From Alphaproteobacteria bacterium HGW-Alphaproteobacteria-3 (GTDB lineage Bacteria; Pseudomonadota; Alphaproteobacteria; Parvibaculales; Parvibaculaceae), in contig PHEF01000029.1 of the NCBI GenBank assembly GCA_002842875.1, positions 1-37,075 of the forward strand: DNA of 37,075 nt, in the 5' to 3' direction. Shown here piece after piece: positions 1-8,712 of the stretch. The translations under genes and the position numbers were made by a program. Under the pieces are notes generated by a model. It was not told the origin of the DNA. It saw only the letters and a program-made list of their open reading frames with translations, and did not search any database. The stretch's first letter is position 1, and every line of letters starts with the position of its first letter.

Positions 1-35
1 TGTTCCCGATCTTCTCCGACGATATATCCCATGAA

Positions 36-65
36 AATGGCCACCCCGTTCCCGAGGTGGCCATT
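36..65. terminator. Perfect 10-bp stem-loop, probable terminator of an off-window gene
   Basis: The arms at 36-45 (AATGGCCACC) and 56-65 (GGTGGCCATT) are exact reverse complements around a 10-base loop. On the minus strand the stem is followed by a short T-rich stretch (TTTTC), and on the plus strand by ATAT. This suits a bidirectional terminator between the oxidase at 178 and whatever lies left of the window. The direction it serves cannot be decided from this window. Confidence 0.45.
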
Positions 66-102
66 ATATCTGATTTGCCCGGCTTTCCACACAGCCTGCA
101 TC

Positions 103-129
103 GTGCCGGGGTTTTTGTTTTCCCGGCAC
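103..129 (+). promoter_or_regulatory. 8-bp GC stem with T-rich loop in the leader of the FAD oxidase gene
   Basis: GTGCCGGG at 103-110 pairs perfectly with CCCGGCAC at 122-129 around an 11-base T-rich loop. It lies about 50 bases before the chosen ATG at 178. It is a strong predicted RNA hairpin, but there is no T-run after it, so it is not an obvious terminator. Its function is unknown. Confidence 0.35.
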
Positions 130-177
130 AGCCGCGTGCCATCCGCTATCATTTGCCGGTCAATGGGCGGAGGTAGC

Positions 178-1503
178 ATGACGGACGTCTGGTCGAACTG
201 GTCGGGTTGGGTGAAGGCCTGGCCGAAGGAACTGGCTGCGCCCTCGACCGAAGAGGAGGTCGCCGAGGTTCTGAAGACGGCTGCTGCGCCGGTTCGCGTT
301 GCCGGTCGAGGTCATTCCTTCACGCCGCTCGTCGAGACAGGCGGCACCGTCATGACAATGTGGGCGCTGAGGGGGGTCGTGGATCACGACGAAAGGGCGC
401 AGACCGCACGCATCAAGGCAGGAACGACGATCCGCGATCTGGGGCCTGAGCTTTTCGAGCGTGGACTCGCTCTCGTCAATCAGGGCGATATCGACCGGCA
501 AGCGCTTGCGGGCGCCGTCGGCACCGGCACGCACGGAACCGGCGGTACGCTCGGTTCGGTCTCCGCGGCAGTGGAAGGCTTTCGTCTGGCAATCGCGAAC
601 GGAGATATTCTCACCTGCAACCGGAATGAAAACGCGGATGTTTTCGATGCCGGGCGGGTGAGTTTCGGGAGCCTCGGTGTGATGACCGAGATCACCATGA
701 AGTGTCGTCCGGTCTACGCGCTGGAGGAGACCGGCGGGCGCATGCCTATCGAGGAGGCGCTTTCGCGCGCGCCGGAACTTCGTGACAGCGAGCGGCATTT
801 CGAATTCTTCTGGTTCCCGTTCGCGGATCAGGCGCTCGTGAAATTCCTGAAGGAGACCGACAAGGAGCCACGCCCGAGGAGGCGACGCCCCGACGATGAA
901 ATGGCGGCGAGCGACAAGACGATGATGTGGGCCTGCGAGGCGGCGCGTTATCTGCCCTTCCTGCGCGGACCGATCCAGAAGTATCTCACCTCGGCCAGCG
1001 GTTCGCGCTACTCCGGCGGCGCGGCGGAGGGCGAGGGCAAAGAGAAGGGCAAGGTGCGTTGGTCGCACGATGCGTTCCCGAGCGACCGCAATGTTCGTTT
1101 CAACGAGATGGAATATGCGGTGCCGGCCGGGAAGGGGCCGGACTGCATCCGTGAGGTCGGCGAACACATGCGCAAATGCGGGATCAATTTTCTCTTCCCG
1201 CTGGAGTTTCGTTATGTCGCGGCGGACGATGCCTGGCTCAGCCCCTTCTACAATCGCGACAGCGTCACGATCTCCGTGCACCAGTATCACAAGCAGTCCT
1301 ACAGAGAGCTCTTCGCGGGCGTGGAAGACATCTTTCGCCGCTACGAGGGGCGTCCGCACTGGGGAAAGCTCCACACGCTGGGTGCGGCGGATTTCGAAAC
1401 GCTTTATCCCAGATGGGGTGACTTCCAGAACGTGAGACAGCGCCTCGATCCCGCCGGAAAATTTCTCAACGCTCATCTGAAGCGGATATTCGGGGTGAGC
1501 TAG
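178..1503 (+). CDS. FAD-linked oxidase, L-gulonolactone/D-arabinono-1,4-lactone/alditol oxidase family
   Basis: A 441-residue flavoenzyme of the vanillyl-alcohol-oxidase superfamily, expected to oxidise a sugar lactone or alditol with O2 as acceptor. Residues about 15-180 form the FAD-binding PP-loop domain. The GRGHSF motif places His46 where this family carries the covalent 8-alpha-histidyl FAD link. The C-terminal ALO-type domain ends with the HWGK motif near residue 394 and a DPAGKFLN segment. The frame is open further upstream, but GGCGGAGG just before the ATG at 178 and the match to family N-termini decide this start. No signal peptide is seen, so it is probably cytosolic. It stands alone on the plus strand, and its TAG overlaps the convergent carrier gene through a shared CTAG. 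The substrate cannot be told from sequence. Confidence 0.85.
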   Translation: MTDVWSNWSGWVKAWPKELAAPSTEEEVAEVLKTAAAPVRVAGRGHSFTPLVETGGTVMTMWALRGVVDHDERAQTARIKAGTTIRDLGPELFERGLALVNQGDIDRQALAGAVGTGTHGTGGTLGSVSAAVEGFRLAIANGDILTCNRNENADVFDAGRVSFGSLGVMTEITMKCRPVYALEETGGRMPIEEALSRAPELRDSERHFEFFWFPFADQALVKFLKETDKEPRPRRRRPDDEMAASDKTMMWACEAARYLPFLRGPIQKYLTSASGSRYSGGAAEGEGKEKGKVRWSHDAFPSDRNVRFNEMEYAVPAGKGPDCIREVGEHMRKCGINFLFPLEFRYVAADDAWLSPFYNRDSVTISVHQYHKQSYRELFAGVEDIFRRYEGRPHWGKLHTLGAADFETLYPRWGDFQNVRQRLDPAGKFLNAHLKRIFGVS

Positions 1504-1760
1504 TCGAGATCGACGATCGCGACAACCTGGCCTTCCGAAACGGTGTCTTCCTCGGCCACGAGGATTTCCACGAGGCGGCAATCCGCAGGCGCGGAAACCG
1601 GTATTTCCATCTTCATGGATTCGAGGATCAGGATCGGATCGTCTTCCTCGAGCCGGTCGCCGGGCTTCGTCTCGATCTTCCAGACCTTGCCGGCGATTTC
1701 GCTTTTCACTTCTTTCCTTGGCACAGCCTTGTTTCCCTCGTCTTCAGATTTCGGCTGCAT
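1500..1760 (-). CDS. Stand-alone biotinyl/lipoyl carrier domain protein (BCCP-like)
   Basis: An 86-residue protein that is essentially one biotinyl domain. ESMKM places the modifiable lysine at Lys50, flanked by the usual hairpin strands (KPGDRLEEDD before, VSAPADCRLVEI after). The ESMKM context favours biotin over lipoate, giving a carboxyl carrier role for an acyl-CoA carboxylase. The frame extends to a TTG at 1796, but the ATG at 1760 is preferred. From there it overlaps the 3' end of metC by 17 bases and is probably translationally coupled to it. No biotin carboxylase or carboxyltransferase gene lies nearby, so its partner must be encoded elsewhere. Its stop shares CTAG with the convergent oxidase. 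Confidence 0.78.
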   Translation of the reverse strand: MQPKSEDEGNKAVPRKEVKSEIAGKVWKIETKPGDRLEEDDPILILESMKMEIPVSAPADCRLVEILVAEEDTVSEGQVVAIVDLD

Positions 1761-2910
1761 GAAGTCGTGCAAAGCCTGCTTCGAGATCGGCGACAAGATC
1801 GCCGATATCTTCCAGCCCCGCGTGAAAACGCAATATCTGGCCGTCCGCGTTCCACACCGTCGCCGTTCTCATCTTCTTTGGATATTGCGGAATGACGAGG
1901 CTTTCGAAGCCGCCCCAGGAATAGCCCATGCCGAAAAGTTCGAGGCCGTCGAGAAAAGCGGCGAGGGCCTTCTCCGGGCAGGGCGCAAGCTCCACGGAAA
2001 AGAGGCCGCAGGCGCCGGTGAAGTCCCGTTTCCAGATGCCGTGTCCGGGATCGCCGGGAAGGGCGGGATGCAGCACGCGCTTCACCTCCGGCCGCTTCGC
2101 CAGCCATTGCGCAAGCGCGATGCCGGTTTTCATGTGCCGTTCAAGGCGCGCGGAGAGTGTCCTGATGCCGCGCAGCACCAGATAGACATCGTCCGGCGCG
2201 ACGCACTGGCCGATCGTACCGTGTGTATCGATCAACGCCTTCCAGGCAGATTCCGTGGCTGTGATCGCGCCCATCATCACGTCCGAATGGCCACATAGAT
2301 ATTTCGTTACGGCCTGGATCGAGATGTCGACGCCGTGTTCGAAAGGCTTGAAATAGAGGGGCGAGGCCCAGGTGTTGTCCAGCATGACCGTAACGCCCGA
2401 GCGATGCGCAGCCTCGGCAATGGCCGGAATGTCCTGCACCTCGAAAGTCACCGAACCGGGCGACTCCGTGAAGATCACCTTCGTTTCGGTACGGATGAGA
2501 CGCTCGATGCCGCCGCCGATCAGCGGATCGTAATATTCGACGTCCACGCCGTAGCGGGTGAGAACGGTGTCGCAGAAGTGACGCGAGGGCTGATAGACGC
2601 TGTCGACCATGAGAAGATGATCGCCGGTCTTCAGGAAGGCGAGCAGCGCGGTTGTCACGGCCGAGAGGCCCGACGAGGTGAGGACGGTCCTGTAACCGCC
2701 TTCGAGTTCGGCAATTGCATCCTGCAGCGCGAAGGTCGTCGGCGTGCCCCGGCGGCCATAGGTGACGGGTTGCGAGCGGGCCTTCACCGCTTCAAGCGTG
2801 GGATAAAGCACAGTCGAGGCATGATAAACCGGCGGGTTGACGATGCCGAAATTCGCCTCCGGGTCGCGTCCCGCCGTCACGATCACCGTGTCCTGCTTTT
2901 TCTTTGTCAT
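1744..2910 (-). CDS. metC: Cystathionine beta-lyase
   Basis: A 388-residue PLP enzyme of the Cys/Met metabolism family, expected to cleave cystathionine to homocysteine, pyruvate and ammonia in methionine synthesis. Visible motifs are the cofactor-phosphate contacts Y51-x-R53 (YGRRGTPT), the TSSGLSA loop near 78-84, the PLP-ring aspartate in LDNTW at Asp178, and the Schiff-base lysine in QAVTKY at Lys203. The frame is open to a TTG at 3015, but the ATG at 2910 has CGGCGGAG about seven bases upstream and matches family N-termini. It overlaps the downstream carrier gene and diverges from aapJ across about 168 bases. Related gamma-family enzymes (MetB, MetZ) are alternatives, but the sequence reads most like the alphaproteobacterial MetC type. 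Confidence 0.88.
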   Translation of the reverse strand: MTKKKQDTVIVTAGRDPEANFGIVNPPVYHASTVLYPTLEAVKARSQPVTYGRRGTPTTFALQDAIAELEGGYRTVLTSSGLSAVTTALLAFLKTGDHLLMVDSVYQPSRHFCDTVLTRYGVDVEYYDPLIGGGIERLIRTETKVIFTESPGSVTFEVQDIPAIAEAAHRSGVTVMLDNTWASPLYFKPFEHGVDISIQAVTKYLCGHSDVMMGAITATESAWKALIDTHGTIGQCVAPDDVYLVLRGIRTLSARLERHMKTGIALAQWLAKRPEVKRVLHPALPGDPGHGIWKRDFTGACGLFSVELAPCPEKALAAFLDGLELFGMGYSWGGFESLVIPQYPKKMRTATVWNADGQILRFHAGLEDIGDLVADLEAGFARLHAAEI

Positions 2911-3078
2911 TCGCTCCGCCGTACCCGATATCAAGATCGCGTTCCGCACATTTAAGGGTAAAACCGGGGGCGAGGCAAAAGATGGCGCGCCCGGGGTTCC
3001 AGGGGTTTGCTCCAAAGGGTGCGGCGGGTAGTCTCATCGAATCGCAAACCGGCACGCATCCGCCCCGAAAGGAGAAGA

Positions 3079-4182
3079 ATGAAGAATCCTCTGGTCGCCC
3101 TGATCGCCGGTATCCTGATCGGCGCCGGCGGGCTTTATTTTTTTCTGCCCTACGATCCGCTCACTCTCGGCGGCGGTGCGGCGCAGGTGTCGTCCGCAGG
3201 GGCGGGCGATGGCGCCGAACGCGCCTCGGCAGGCGAAACGCTGAGGCGGGTTCGCAATCGCGGCTTCGTCCAGTGCGGCGTCAGCCAGGGCCTGCCTGGC
3301 TTCTCGAGCCCGGACGAGCGCGGCAACTGGTCCGGCATCGATGTCGATTTCTGCCGCGCGCTTGCGGCGGCGATTTTCGGCGATCCGGACAAGGTGCGTT
3401 TCCGGCCGCTCTCCGCGAAGGACCGTTTCACCGCCCTTCAGTCGGGCGAAATCGACATTCTTTCGCGCAACACGACCTGGACGATGTCGCGCGATACGCA
3501 GCTCGGTTTCGATTTCATCGGCGTGACCTATTACGACGGGCAGTCTTTCATGGTCCGCAAGGCGGCGGGCATCAAGAGCGCCAGGGATCTCGCGGGCGGA
3601 ACCATCTGCACCGAGACGGGTACGACGACCGAACTCAATGTCGCCGATTATTTCCGCAGCCGGGGCCTCAGCTACAAGGTTCTCTCCTTCGAGAAAAACG
3701 AGGAAGCTCTCGTTGCCTACGACCGGGGCCGCTGCGACGCCTATACGACCGATGCCTCCGGTCTTTATGCGCAGCGGCTGAAGCTGACCGACGCCGACGC
3801 CAACATGGTGCTCGACGATGTGATCTCCAAGGAACCGCTCGGGCCCGCCGTGCGGCAGGGCGATCCTCAGTGGGAGGACATTGCCCGCTGGACGCTCAAT
3901 GCCCTCCTCAATGCGGAAGAACTCGGCATAACCTCGGGGAATGTCGATGAGATGCTCGAAAGCGACAATCCGCGCGTGAGGCGGCTTCTCGGGCGCGAAG
4001 GCGCCTATGGGGAGGCGGTCGGCCTCCGGGCGGACTGGGCGGTTCACGCGATCCGCGCGGTGGGCAATTACGGTCAGATGTTCGAGCGCAATGTCGGCAC
4101 GGAAACGCCGCTCGGCATCAAGCGAGGCCTCAACGCATTGTGGTCGGATGGCGGTGTGCAATATGCACCGCCGGTCCGGTAG
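3079..4182 (+). CDS. aapJ: General L-amino acid ABC transporter, periplasmic binding protein
   Basis: A 367-residue solute-binding protein of the polar amino acid family (SBP_bac_3). A hydrophobic N-terminal segment (residues 4-24) and an Ala/Gly-rich linker act as export signal or membrane anchor. The body shows family blocks such as QCGVSQGLPGFS, IDVDFCRALAAAI and SRNTTWTMSRD, plus a late RAVGNYG block. AAAGGAGA sits directly before the ATG at 3079; an upstream in-frame start lacks such a site. It is the first gene of aapJQMP, with six bases to aapQ. It is expected to bind a broad range of L-amino acids in the periplasm and deliver them to AapQM. Confidence 0.93.
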   Translation: MKNPLVALIAGILIGAGGLYFFLPYDPLTLGGGAAQVSSAGAGDGAERASAGETLRRVRNRGFVQCGVSQGLPGFSSPDERGNWSGIDVDFCRALAAAIFGDPDKVRFRPLSAKDRFTALQSGEIDILSRNTTWTMSRDTQLGFDFIGVTYYDGQSFMVRKAAGIKSARDLAGGTICTETGTTTELNVADYFRSRGLSYKVLSFEKNEEALVAYDRGRCDAYTTDASGLYAQRLKLTDADANMVLDDVISKEPLGPAVRQGDPQWEDIARWTLNALLNAEELGITSGNVDEMLESDNPRVRRLLGREGAYGEAVGLRADWAVHAIRAVGNYGQMFERNVGTETPLGIKRGLNALWSDGGVQYAPPVR

Positions 4183-4188
4183 GCGCGC

Positions 4189-5385
4189 ATGAGCGAGGGG
4201 CAAGGGCATAAACGAAACGGGCGCACGCCGCTGCCGCTCGGCTGGAACAATCCGCGCGTCCGTTCCATCGTCTATCAGGCATCCGTGCTCGCCGCCGTCG
4301 TGGCCGTCGTCTGGTTCTTTGCCACGACCGCACAGGAAAATCTCCAGCGCCTCAATATCTCGTCGGGTTTCGGCTTCCTCGACAATACGGCGGGTTTCGG
4401 GATCATCCAGACGCTGATCCCCTATAGCGAGCAATCGAGCTACGGCCGCGCCTTTCTCGTTGGCCTTATCAACACACTTGTTGTCGCCGTCATCGGCATT
4501 GTGTTTGCAACATTGCTCGGCTTTCTCATCGGCGTGCTGAGGCTGTCGAACAACTGGCTGATCGCGAAGCTCGCCGCCGCTTATGTCGAGGTGATGCGCA
4601 ACATTCCGCTGCTGCTGCATCTCTTCTTCTGGTACTTCGCCGTTCTGCGCCCGCTGCCGGGACCGTCGGAAAGTCTTGTGCCGCTGCCGGGCGTGCTGCT
4701 CAACAATCGGGGGCTCATCCTGCCTGCGCCGGTTTTCGAGGCCGGGGCGGTTGCCTTCTTCGTCGCATTTGCGGTGGCCGTCGCGGCAAGTGCATTTCTC
4801 GTCGTCTGGGCAAGGCGGCGACAGCGCGCAACGGGCAGGCTCTTTCCGGCGTGGCGGTGTGCCGCGGCGCTTATCGTGCTGCTGCCTGCGTTCGCCTGGT
4901 TTGCCGGCGGGGCGCCGTTCCATCTCGAATTCGCGGTCGAGGGAGCGTTCGACTATTCGGGTGGCATGCGGCTGCTGCCGGAGTTCGTCGCGCTCGTTCT
5001 CGGCCTCACGCTCTACACGGCGGCCTTCATCGGCGAAATCGTTCGCGCGGGCATCCAGTCCGTCGGCAAGGGGCAGCGCGAGGCCGCTGCGTCTCTCGGC
5101 CTCAAGGAGGGGACGACGCTGCGCCTCGTGATTATCCCGCAGGCGCTGCGCCTCATCATACCGCCTCTGACGAGCCAGATTCTGAACCTCACGAAAAACT
5201 CGTCGCTTGCCGTCGCCATTGCCTATCCGGACCTCGTGGCCGTTTTTTCCGGCACGGTGCTCAACCAGACCGGCCAGGCGATCGAGGTCATTGCCATCAC
5301 CATGGCGGTCTATCTGACGCTCAGTCTTGTCACCTCTCTTGCCATGAACTGGTACAATGCGCGCATCGCGCTGAAGGAGCGCTGA
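4189..5385 (+). CDS. aapQ: General L-amino acid ABC transporter permease AapQ
   Basis: A 398-residue inner-membrane permease of the HisM/GlnP type. A first transmembrane segment lies near residues 28-46. A long region follows before the conserved permease core, as is typical of the larger AapQ subunits. The EAA loop (EAAASLGLKEG and following) begins near residue 298 and is the docking site for the ATPase. KNSSLAVAIAYPDL is the characteristic post-EAA block. It starts six bases after aapJ and ends three bases before aapM, so the operon is tightly packed. It pairs with AapM to form the channel. Confidence 0.93.
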   Translation: MSEGQGHKRNGRTPLPLGWNNPRVRSIVYQASVLAAVVAVVWFFATTAQENLQRLNISSGFGFLDNTAGFGIIQTLIPYSEQSSYGRAFLVGLINTLVVAVIGIVFATLLGFLIGVLRLSNNWLIAKLAAAYVEVMRNIPLLLHLFFWYFAVLRPLPGPSESLVPLPGVLLNNRGLILPAPVFEAGAVAFFVAFAVAVAASAFLVVWARRRQRATGRLFPAWRCAAALIVLLPAFAWFAGGAPFHLEFAVEGAFDYSGGMRLLPEFVALVLGLTLYTAAFIGEIVRAGIQSVGKGQREAAASLGLKEGTTLRLVIIPQALRLIIPPLTSQILNLTKNSSLAVAIAYPDLVAVFSGTVLNQTGQAIEVIAITMAVYLTLSLVTSLAMNWYNARIALKER

Positions 5386-5388
5386 CGC

Positions 5389-6501
5389 ATGGCAATGGAA
5401 GATGTGACAGGCCGTCCATCCCCGAAGATCGGGATGCGCGCTTCTCCCGTCGTCTGGGCACGGCGTAATCTGTTTTCGAGCGTGGGCAACACCGTCCTAA
5501 CGCTCGCCAGCCTTTATCTGCTCTGGCTTGCGATACCGCCGGTTCTGGATTTCACGATCTTCAGCGCCGTCTGGAGCGGCACGACGCGGGACGCCTGTCT
5601 CGGACCGGACAAGGGAGCCTGCTGGCCGTTCATCTGGGCGAATATCGGCCAGTTCATCTATGGCCGTTATCCAGCGGACGAAATCTGGCGCGTCAATGTC
5701 GTCTTCGCGCTCGGCGCCGTGGCGCTGGTGCCTGCGCTCATTCCGTCGGCGCCTGCCAAGCGGTTCAATCTGATCTTCCTTCTGATAATCTATCCGTTGA
5801 TTGCGCTGGTTCTGCTCGCGGGCGACCGGCCGGGGCTGCGCCCGGTGCCGACAAGCGAGTGGGGCGGTCTTCTCGTCACGCTCGTCGTTGCGTTGACGGG
5901 CATCGTCGTCTCATTGCCGCTCGGCATCGTTCTCGCGCTCGGCCGCCGCTCGTCCATGCCCGCGATCCGGATGCTCTCGGTCGTCTTTATCGAATTCTGG
6001 CGTGGTGTGCCGCTCATCACCGTGCTCTTCATGGCGAGCGTCATGCTGCCGCTCTTCCTGCCGGAGGGCATGAGTCCGGACAATCTGCTGCGATGCCTTG
6101 TCGGCGTCGCGCTCTTTTCGTCAGCCTATATGGCGGAGGTCGTTCGCGGCGGTTTGCAGGCGATCCCCGCCGGACAATACGAAGCGGCGCGGGCTGTCGG
6201 CCTCAGCTACTGGCGCACGATGGGCCTTGTGGTTCTGCCGCAGGCGCTTCGTCATGTCATTCCCGGCATCGTCAACACCTTCATCGGTCTCTTCAAGGAC
6301 ACGACGCTGGTGCTGATCGTCGGCATCTTCGACCTTCTGGGCCAGGTCCGCGCCCAGCTCAGCGATCCATCATGGACCGTGCCGCAAGGTGCCCTCACCG
6401 CCTATGTCTTCGCGGCGCTCGTCTACTGGGTCTTCTGCTTCGGGATGTCGCAATACTCGAACTTCATGGAACGCCGCCTCAACACGGCACGCGAGCGTTA
6501 G
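5389..6501 (+). CDS. aapM: General L-amino acid ABC transporter permease AapM
   Basis: A 370-residue inner-membrane permease and partner of AapQ. Hydrophobic segments are visible near residues 25-50 and 100-145, and the permease core begins with a [14 protein letters not shown] block. The EAA loop ([14 protein letters not shown]) lies in the C-terminal third and is followed by [16 protein letters not shown], the AapM counterpart of the AapQ block. The stop is eight bases before the aapP start, with GGAGAG between. Length and order match the rhizobial Aap system. Confidence 0.93.
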   Translation: MAMEDVTGRPSPKIGMRASPVVWARRNLFSSVGNTVLTLASLYLLWLAIPPVLDFTIFSAVWSGTTRDACLGPDKGACWPFIWANIGQFIYGRYPADEIWRVNVVFALGAVALVPALIPSAPAKRFNLIFLLIIYPLIALVLLAGDRPGLRPVPTSEWGGLLVTLVVALTGIVVSLPLGIVLALGRRSSMPAIRMLSVVFIEFWRGVPLITVLFMASVMLPLFLPEGMSPDNLLRCLVGVALFSSAYMAEVVRGGLQAIPAGQYEAARAVGLSYWRTMGLVVLPQALRHVIPGIVNTFIGLFKDTTLVLIVGIFDLLGQVRAQLSDPSWTVPQGALTAYVFAALVYWVFCFGMSQYSNFMERRLNTARER

Positions 6502-6509
6502 GAGAGATC

Positions 6510-7298
6510 ATGTCCGAGGGAAACGCTGCGCCGGGAAAAACGCCCGGGATGAAAGTCACCGACAAGGTGATGATCGAGATGAAGGGCGTGAACAAGTGGT
6601 TTGGCGACTTCCATGTGCTGAAGGATATCGCCCTCACGGTGAAGGAGGGCGAGCGCATCGTCATTGCGGGGCCTTCGGGCTCGGGAAAATCGACCCTCAT
6701 TCGCTGCGTCAACCGGCTGGAACCGCATGACGAAGGCAGCATCGTCATCGACGGCATCGAACTCACCGAAGACCTGAAGCGCATCGACGAGGTGCGCCGC
6801 GAGGTCGGCATGGTGTTCCAGCAGTTCAACCTGTTCCCGCACATGACCGTGCTGGAGAACTGCACGCTGGCGCCCACCTGGGTCCGCAAGATGGCGGATG
6901 CGGAAGCGCGCGACCTTGCCATGAGTTATCTGGAGCGCGTGCGCATTCCCGAACAGGCGAACAAATATCCGGGCCAGCTCTCGGGCGGCCAGCAGCAGCG
7001 CGTCGCGATCGCGCGGGCGCTCTGCATGAACCCGAAGATCATGCTTTTCGACGAACCGACCTCGGCGCTCGATCCCGAAATGATCAAGGAAGTGCTCGAC
7101 GTCATGGTCGAGCTTGCGCGGGAAGGCATGACCATGCTCTGCGTGACGCATGAAATGGGCTTCGCGCGCGAAGTCGCGAACCGCGTCGTCTTCATGGATG
7201 GCGGAGAAATCATCGAAGAGGCGCCACCCGAGGAATTTTTCAGCGCGCCGAAGAATGCGCGCACGAAGGAGTTCCTCGCGCAGATATTGGCGCACTGA
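6510..7298 (+). CDS. aapP: General L-amino acid ABC transporter ATP-binding protein
   Basis: A 262-residue ATPase that powers AapJQM. It has Walker [10 protein letters not shown] (residues 54-62), Q-loop FQQFNLFP, signature LSGGQ (157-161), Walker B IMLFDEP with Asp181-Glu182, the D-loop SALDPE, and switch His214 in CVTHEMG. The frame is open far upstream inside aapM, but GGAGAG before the ATG at 6510 and family length fix the start. The N-terminal tail of about 20 residues is slightly longer than in many homologues. It is the last gene of the operon, and its TGA lies inside an 18-base inverted repeat shared with the stop of the convergent GNAT gene. Confidence 0.95.
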   Translation: MSEGNAAPGKTPGMKVTDKVMIEMKGVNKWFGDFHVLKDIALTVKEGERIVIAGPSGSGKSTLIRCVNRLEPHDEGSIVIDGIELTEDLKRIDEVRREVGMVFQQFNLFPHMTVLENCTLAPTWVRKMADAEARDLAMSYLERVRIPEQANKYPGQLSGGQQQRVAIARALCMNPKIMLFDEPTSALDPEMIKEVLDVMVELAREGMTMLCVTHEMGFAREVANRVVFMDGGEIIEEAPPEEFFSAPKNARTKEFLAQILAH

Positions 7299-7311
7299 GC
7301 GCCCGCTCAGT
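7294..7311. terminator. Inverted repeat joining two convergent stop codons
   Basis: ACTGAGCG at 7294-7301 and CGCTCAGT at 7304-7311 are perfect reverse complements. The left arm contains the aapP TGA and the right arm contains the TGA of the convergent acetyltransferase. There is no T-run on either side, so intrinsic termination would be weak. It may still act as a bidirectional 3' end structure. Confidence 0.4.
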
Positions 7312-7825
7312 CCAGTTCTTCGAGCTCCGCCTCTTCCTGCGCATATGGGCTGAATCCCATGCGCTGATACATGGGCAGCGCGCGCGGGTGATCGAGCGTG
7401 CAGGTCTGGACGATGAGGCGGTTGATTTCCCGCGACCAGGCCATCGCGATTGCCTCGCGCAGCATGAAGCTGCCGATGCCCGATCCGACCTGTTCGGGGA
7501 TCAGGCCGAGGAAGGAGAGTTCGGCGCGGGGGAGCGAGCGGAAATCGAGTTCGAAATAGCCCGCCGGCGAGCCGTTGCAATAGAGCACGTAGATTTCAAC
7601 GTCGGGGTGCTGGACGATGCTGGCAAGCACCTTGTCCGACAACCGCTTGCGGTTTACCCAGACATAATCCCGGCCGACGGCGTCGTAGAGGTAGCGGTAG
7701 AAATGGACGGGCGGGTTTTCCGCTCGCATCAGCGCGTATTTTCCCGGCGGATGCGGGGCAGGGGGCAGGCGCGGTGGCGCGGTCATTTCGAGGTGGGTGA
7801 CGATCGTCTTGTGCTTCTTTCCCAT
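7307..7825 (-). CDS. GNAT-family N-acetyltransferase
   Basis: A 172-residue acetyltransferase. The acetyl-CoA loop is the GLIPEQVGSGIGS stretch in the middle, preceded by a PAGYFELDF strand and followed by an ALPMYQRMGF block typical of GNAT C-termini. The frame reaches 7891, but the ATG at 7825 avoids overlap with the sulfurtransferase and has GGAGG upstream, at a rather long spacing. It is the last gene of a minus-strand run, 20 bases after sseA. The acceptor substrate is unknown; the position behind cysteine synthase and sulfurtransferase genes hints at a thiol or amino acid substrate, but this is only context. Confidence 0.8.
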   Translation of the reverse strand: MGKKHKTIVTHLEMTAPPRLPPAPHPPGKYALMRAENPPVHFYRYLYDAVGRDYVWVNRKRLSDKVLASIVQHPDVEIYVLYCNGSPAGYFELDFRSLPRAELSFLGLIPEQVGSGIGSFMLREAIAMAWSREINRLIVQTCTLDHPRALPMYQRMGFSPYAQEEAELEELD

Positions 7826-7845
7826 CCTCGCAGCCTGCCTCCGCT

Positions 7846-8691
7846 TCAGGCTTCGACAGGCATATCCGCCGTCGCGCCCCATTCCGCCCATGAGCCATCA
7901 TAGACGGGAACCTGGGGCTTGCCGAGAACGGCGAGACCGAGTGCGAGAATGGAGGCCGTGACGCCGGAGCCGCAAGTCGTGACGACCGGATGGTTGAGAT
8001 CGACGCCCGCTTCCTCAAAGAGTCTTTTCAGTTCCTCGGGCTTCTTCATGGTGCCGTCATCCGCGACAAGCTTGTTCGCGGGCAGGTTCAGGCTGCCGGG
8101 AATATGCCCGCCGCGAAGGCCCGGACGGGGCTCGGGCTCGGTGCCGTTGAAGCGCCCGGCGCTGCGCGCATCGAGCACCTGTTCAGCGCAGGTGTCGATG
8201 TTGTGGAGCATCGCTTCCCGGTCGCGGATGAGGCCGGTGTTGCGCCGCGCCGTGAAATGGCGAGCCGATGCGCGAGGCCGCATGTCGTCCAGCGGGCGGC
8301 CTTCCGCCTTCCACTTCTTCAGGCCGCCGTCGAGCACGGTCACATCGTCGTGTCCCATGACGCGGAACATCCACCAGACGCGCGCCGCGCTGAACAGCCC
8401 CGCGCCGTCATAGATGACGATACGGTTGCCGTCGCCAAGGCCCATGGCGCGCACGCGCGAGGAGAATTTCTCCGGGCTCGGCAGCATATGCGGGAACGAG
8501 CTGTCGAGATCGCAGATCTCGTCGATGTCGAAGAAGACGGCGCCGGGAATATGCTCGCGCTCATATTCGGCGCGGGCGTCCCGCTGCATTTGCGGCAGAT
8601 ACCACGAAGCATCGACCACGCGAACGTCCGGCGCATCGAGATGCTTCGCCAGCCATTCGGTCGTCGCAAGGGGGGAGGTGGCCTCGTACAT
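7846..8691 (-). CDS. sseA: 3-mercaptopyruvate sulfurtransferase
   Basis: A 281-residue tandem-rhodanese protein. The N-terminal non-catalytic rhodanese domain spans about 8-130 ([24 protein letters not shown]). The C-terminal catalytic domain carries the active-site loop CGSGVTA with Cys240. The CGSGVTA form marks mercaptopyruvate sulfurtransferases rather than thiosulfate sulfurtransferases, which usually read CRKGVTA. It moves sulfur from 3-mercaptopyruvate to thiols or cyanide in cysteine catabolism. It starts with ATG 21 bases after the cysteine synthase stop and is followed by the GNAT gene after 20 bases. Confidence 0.93.
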   Translation of the reverse strand: MYEATSPLATTEWLAKHLDAPDVRVVDASWYLPQMQRDARAEYEREHIPGAVFFDIDEICDLDSSFPHMLPSPEKFSSRVRAMGLGDGNRIVIYDGAGLFSAARVWWMFRVMGHDDVTVLDGGLKKWKAEGRPLDDMRPRASARHFTARRNTGLIRDREAMLHNIDTCAEQVLDARSAGRFNGTEPEPRPGLRGGHIPGSLNLPANKLVADDGTMKKPEELKRLFEEAGVDLNHPVVTTCGSGVTASILALGLAVLGKPQVPVYDGSWAEWGATADMPVEA

Positions 8692-8712
8692 GTCTCTCGT
8701 TCCGTCTTCCTG

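Noticed and set aside
160..1581. 473-codon minus-strand frame opposite the FAD oxidase
   Set aside because: It is a shadow frame in high-GC DNA; the plus strand carries the conserved FAD and HWGK motifs.
2911..3078. SAM or other riboswitch upstream of metC or aapJ
   Set aside because: The 168-base gap is GC-rich and I could not find a conserved aptamer core or an expression-platform hairpin with a T tract.
3034..4923. 629-codon minus-strand frame opposite aapJ and aapQ
   Set aside because: Arg/Asp/Glu-rich shadow with no family resemblance; the plus-strand genes are certain.
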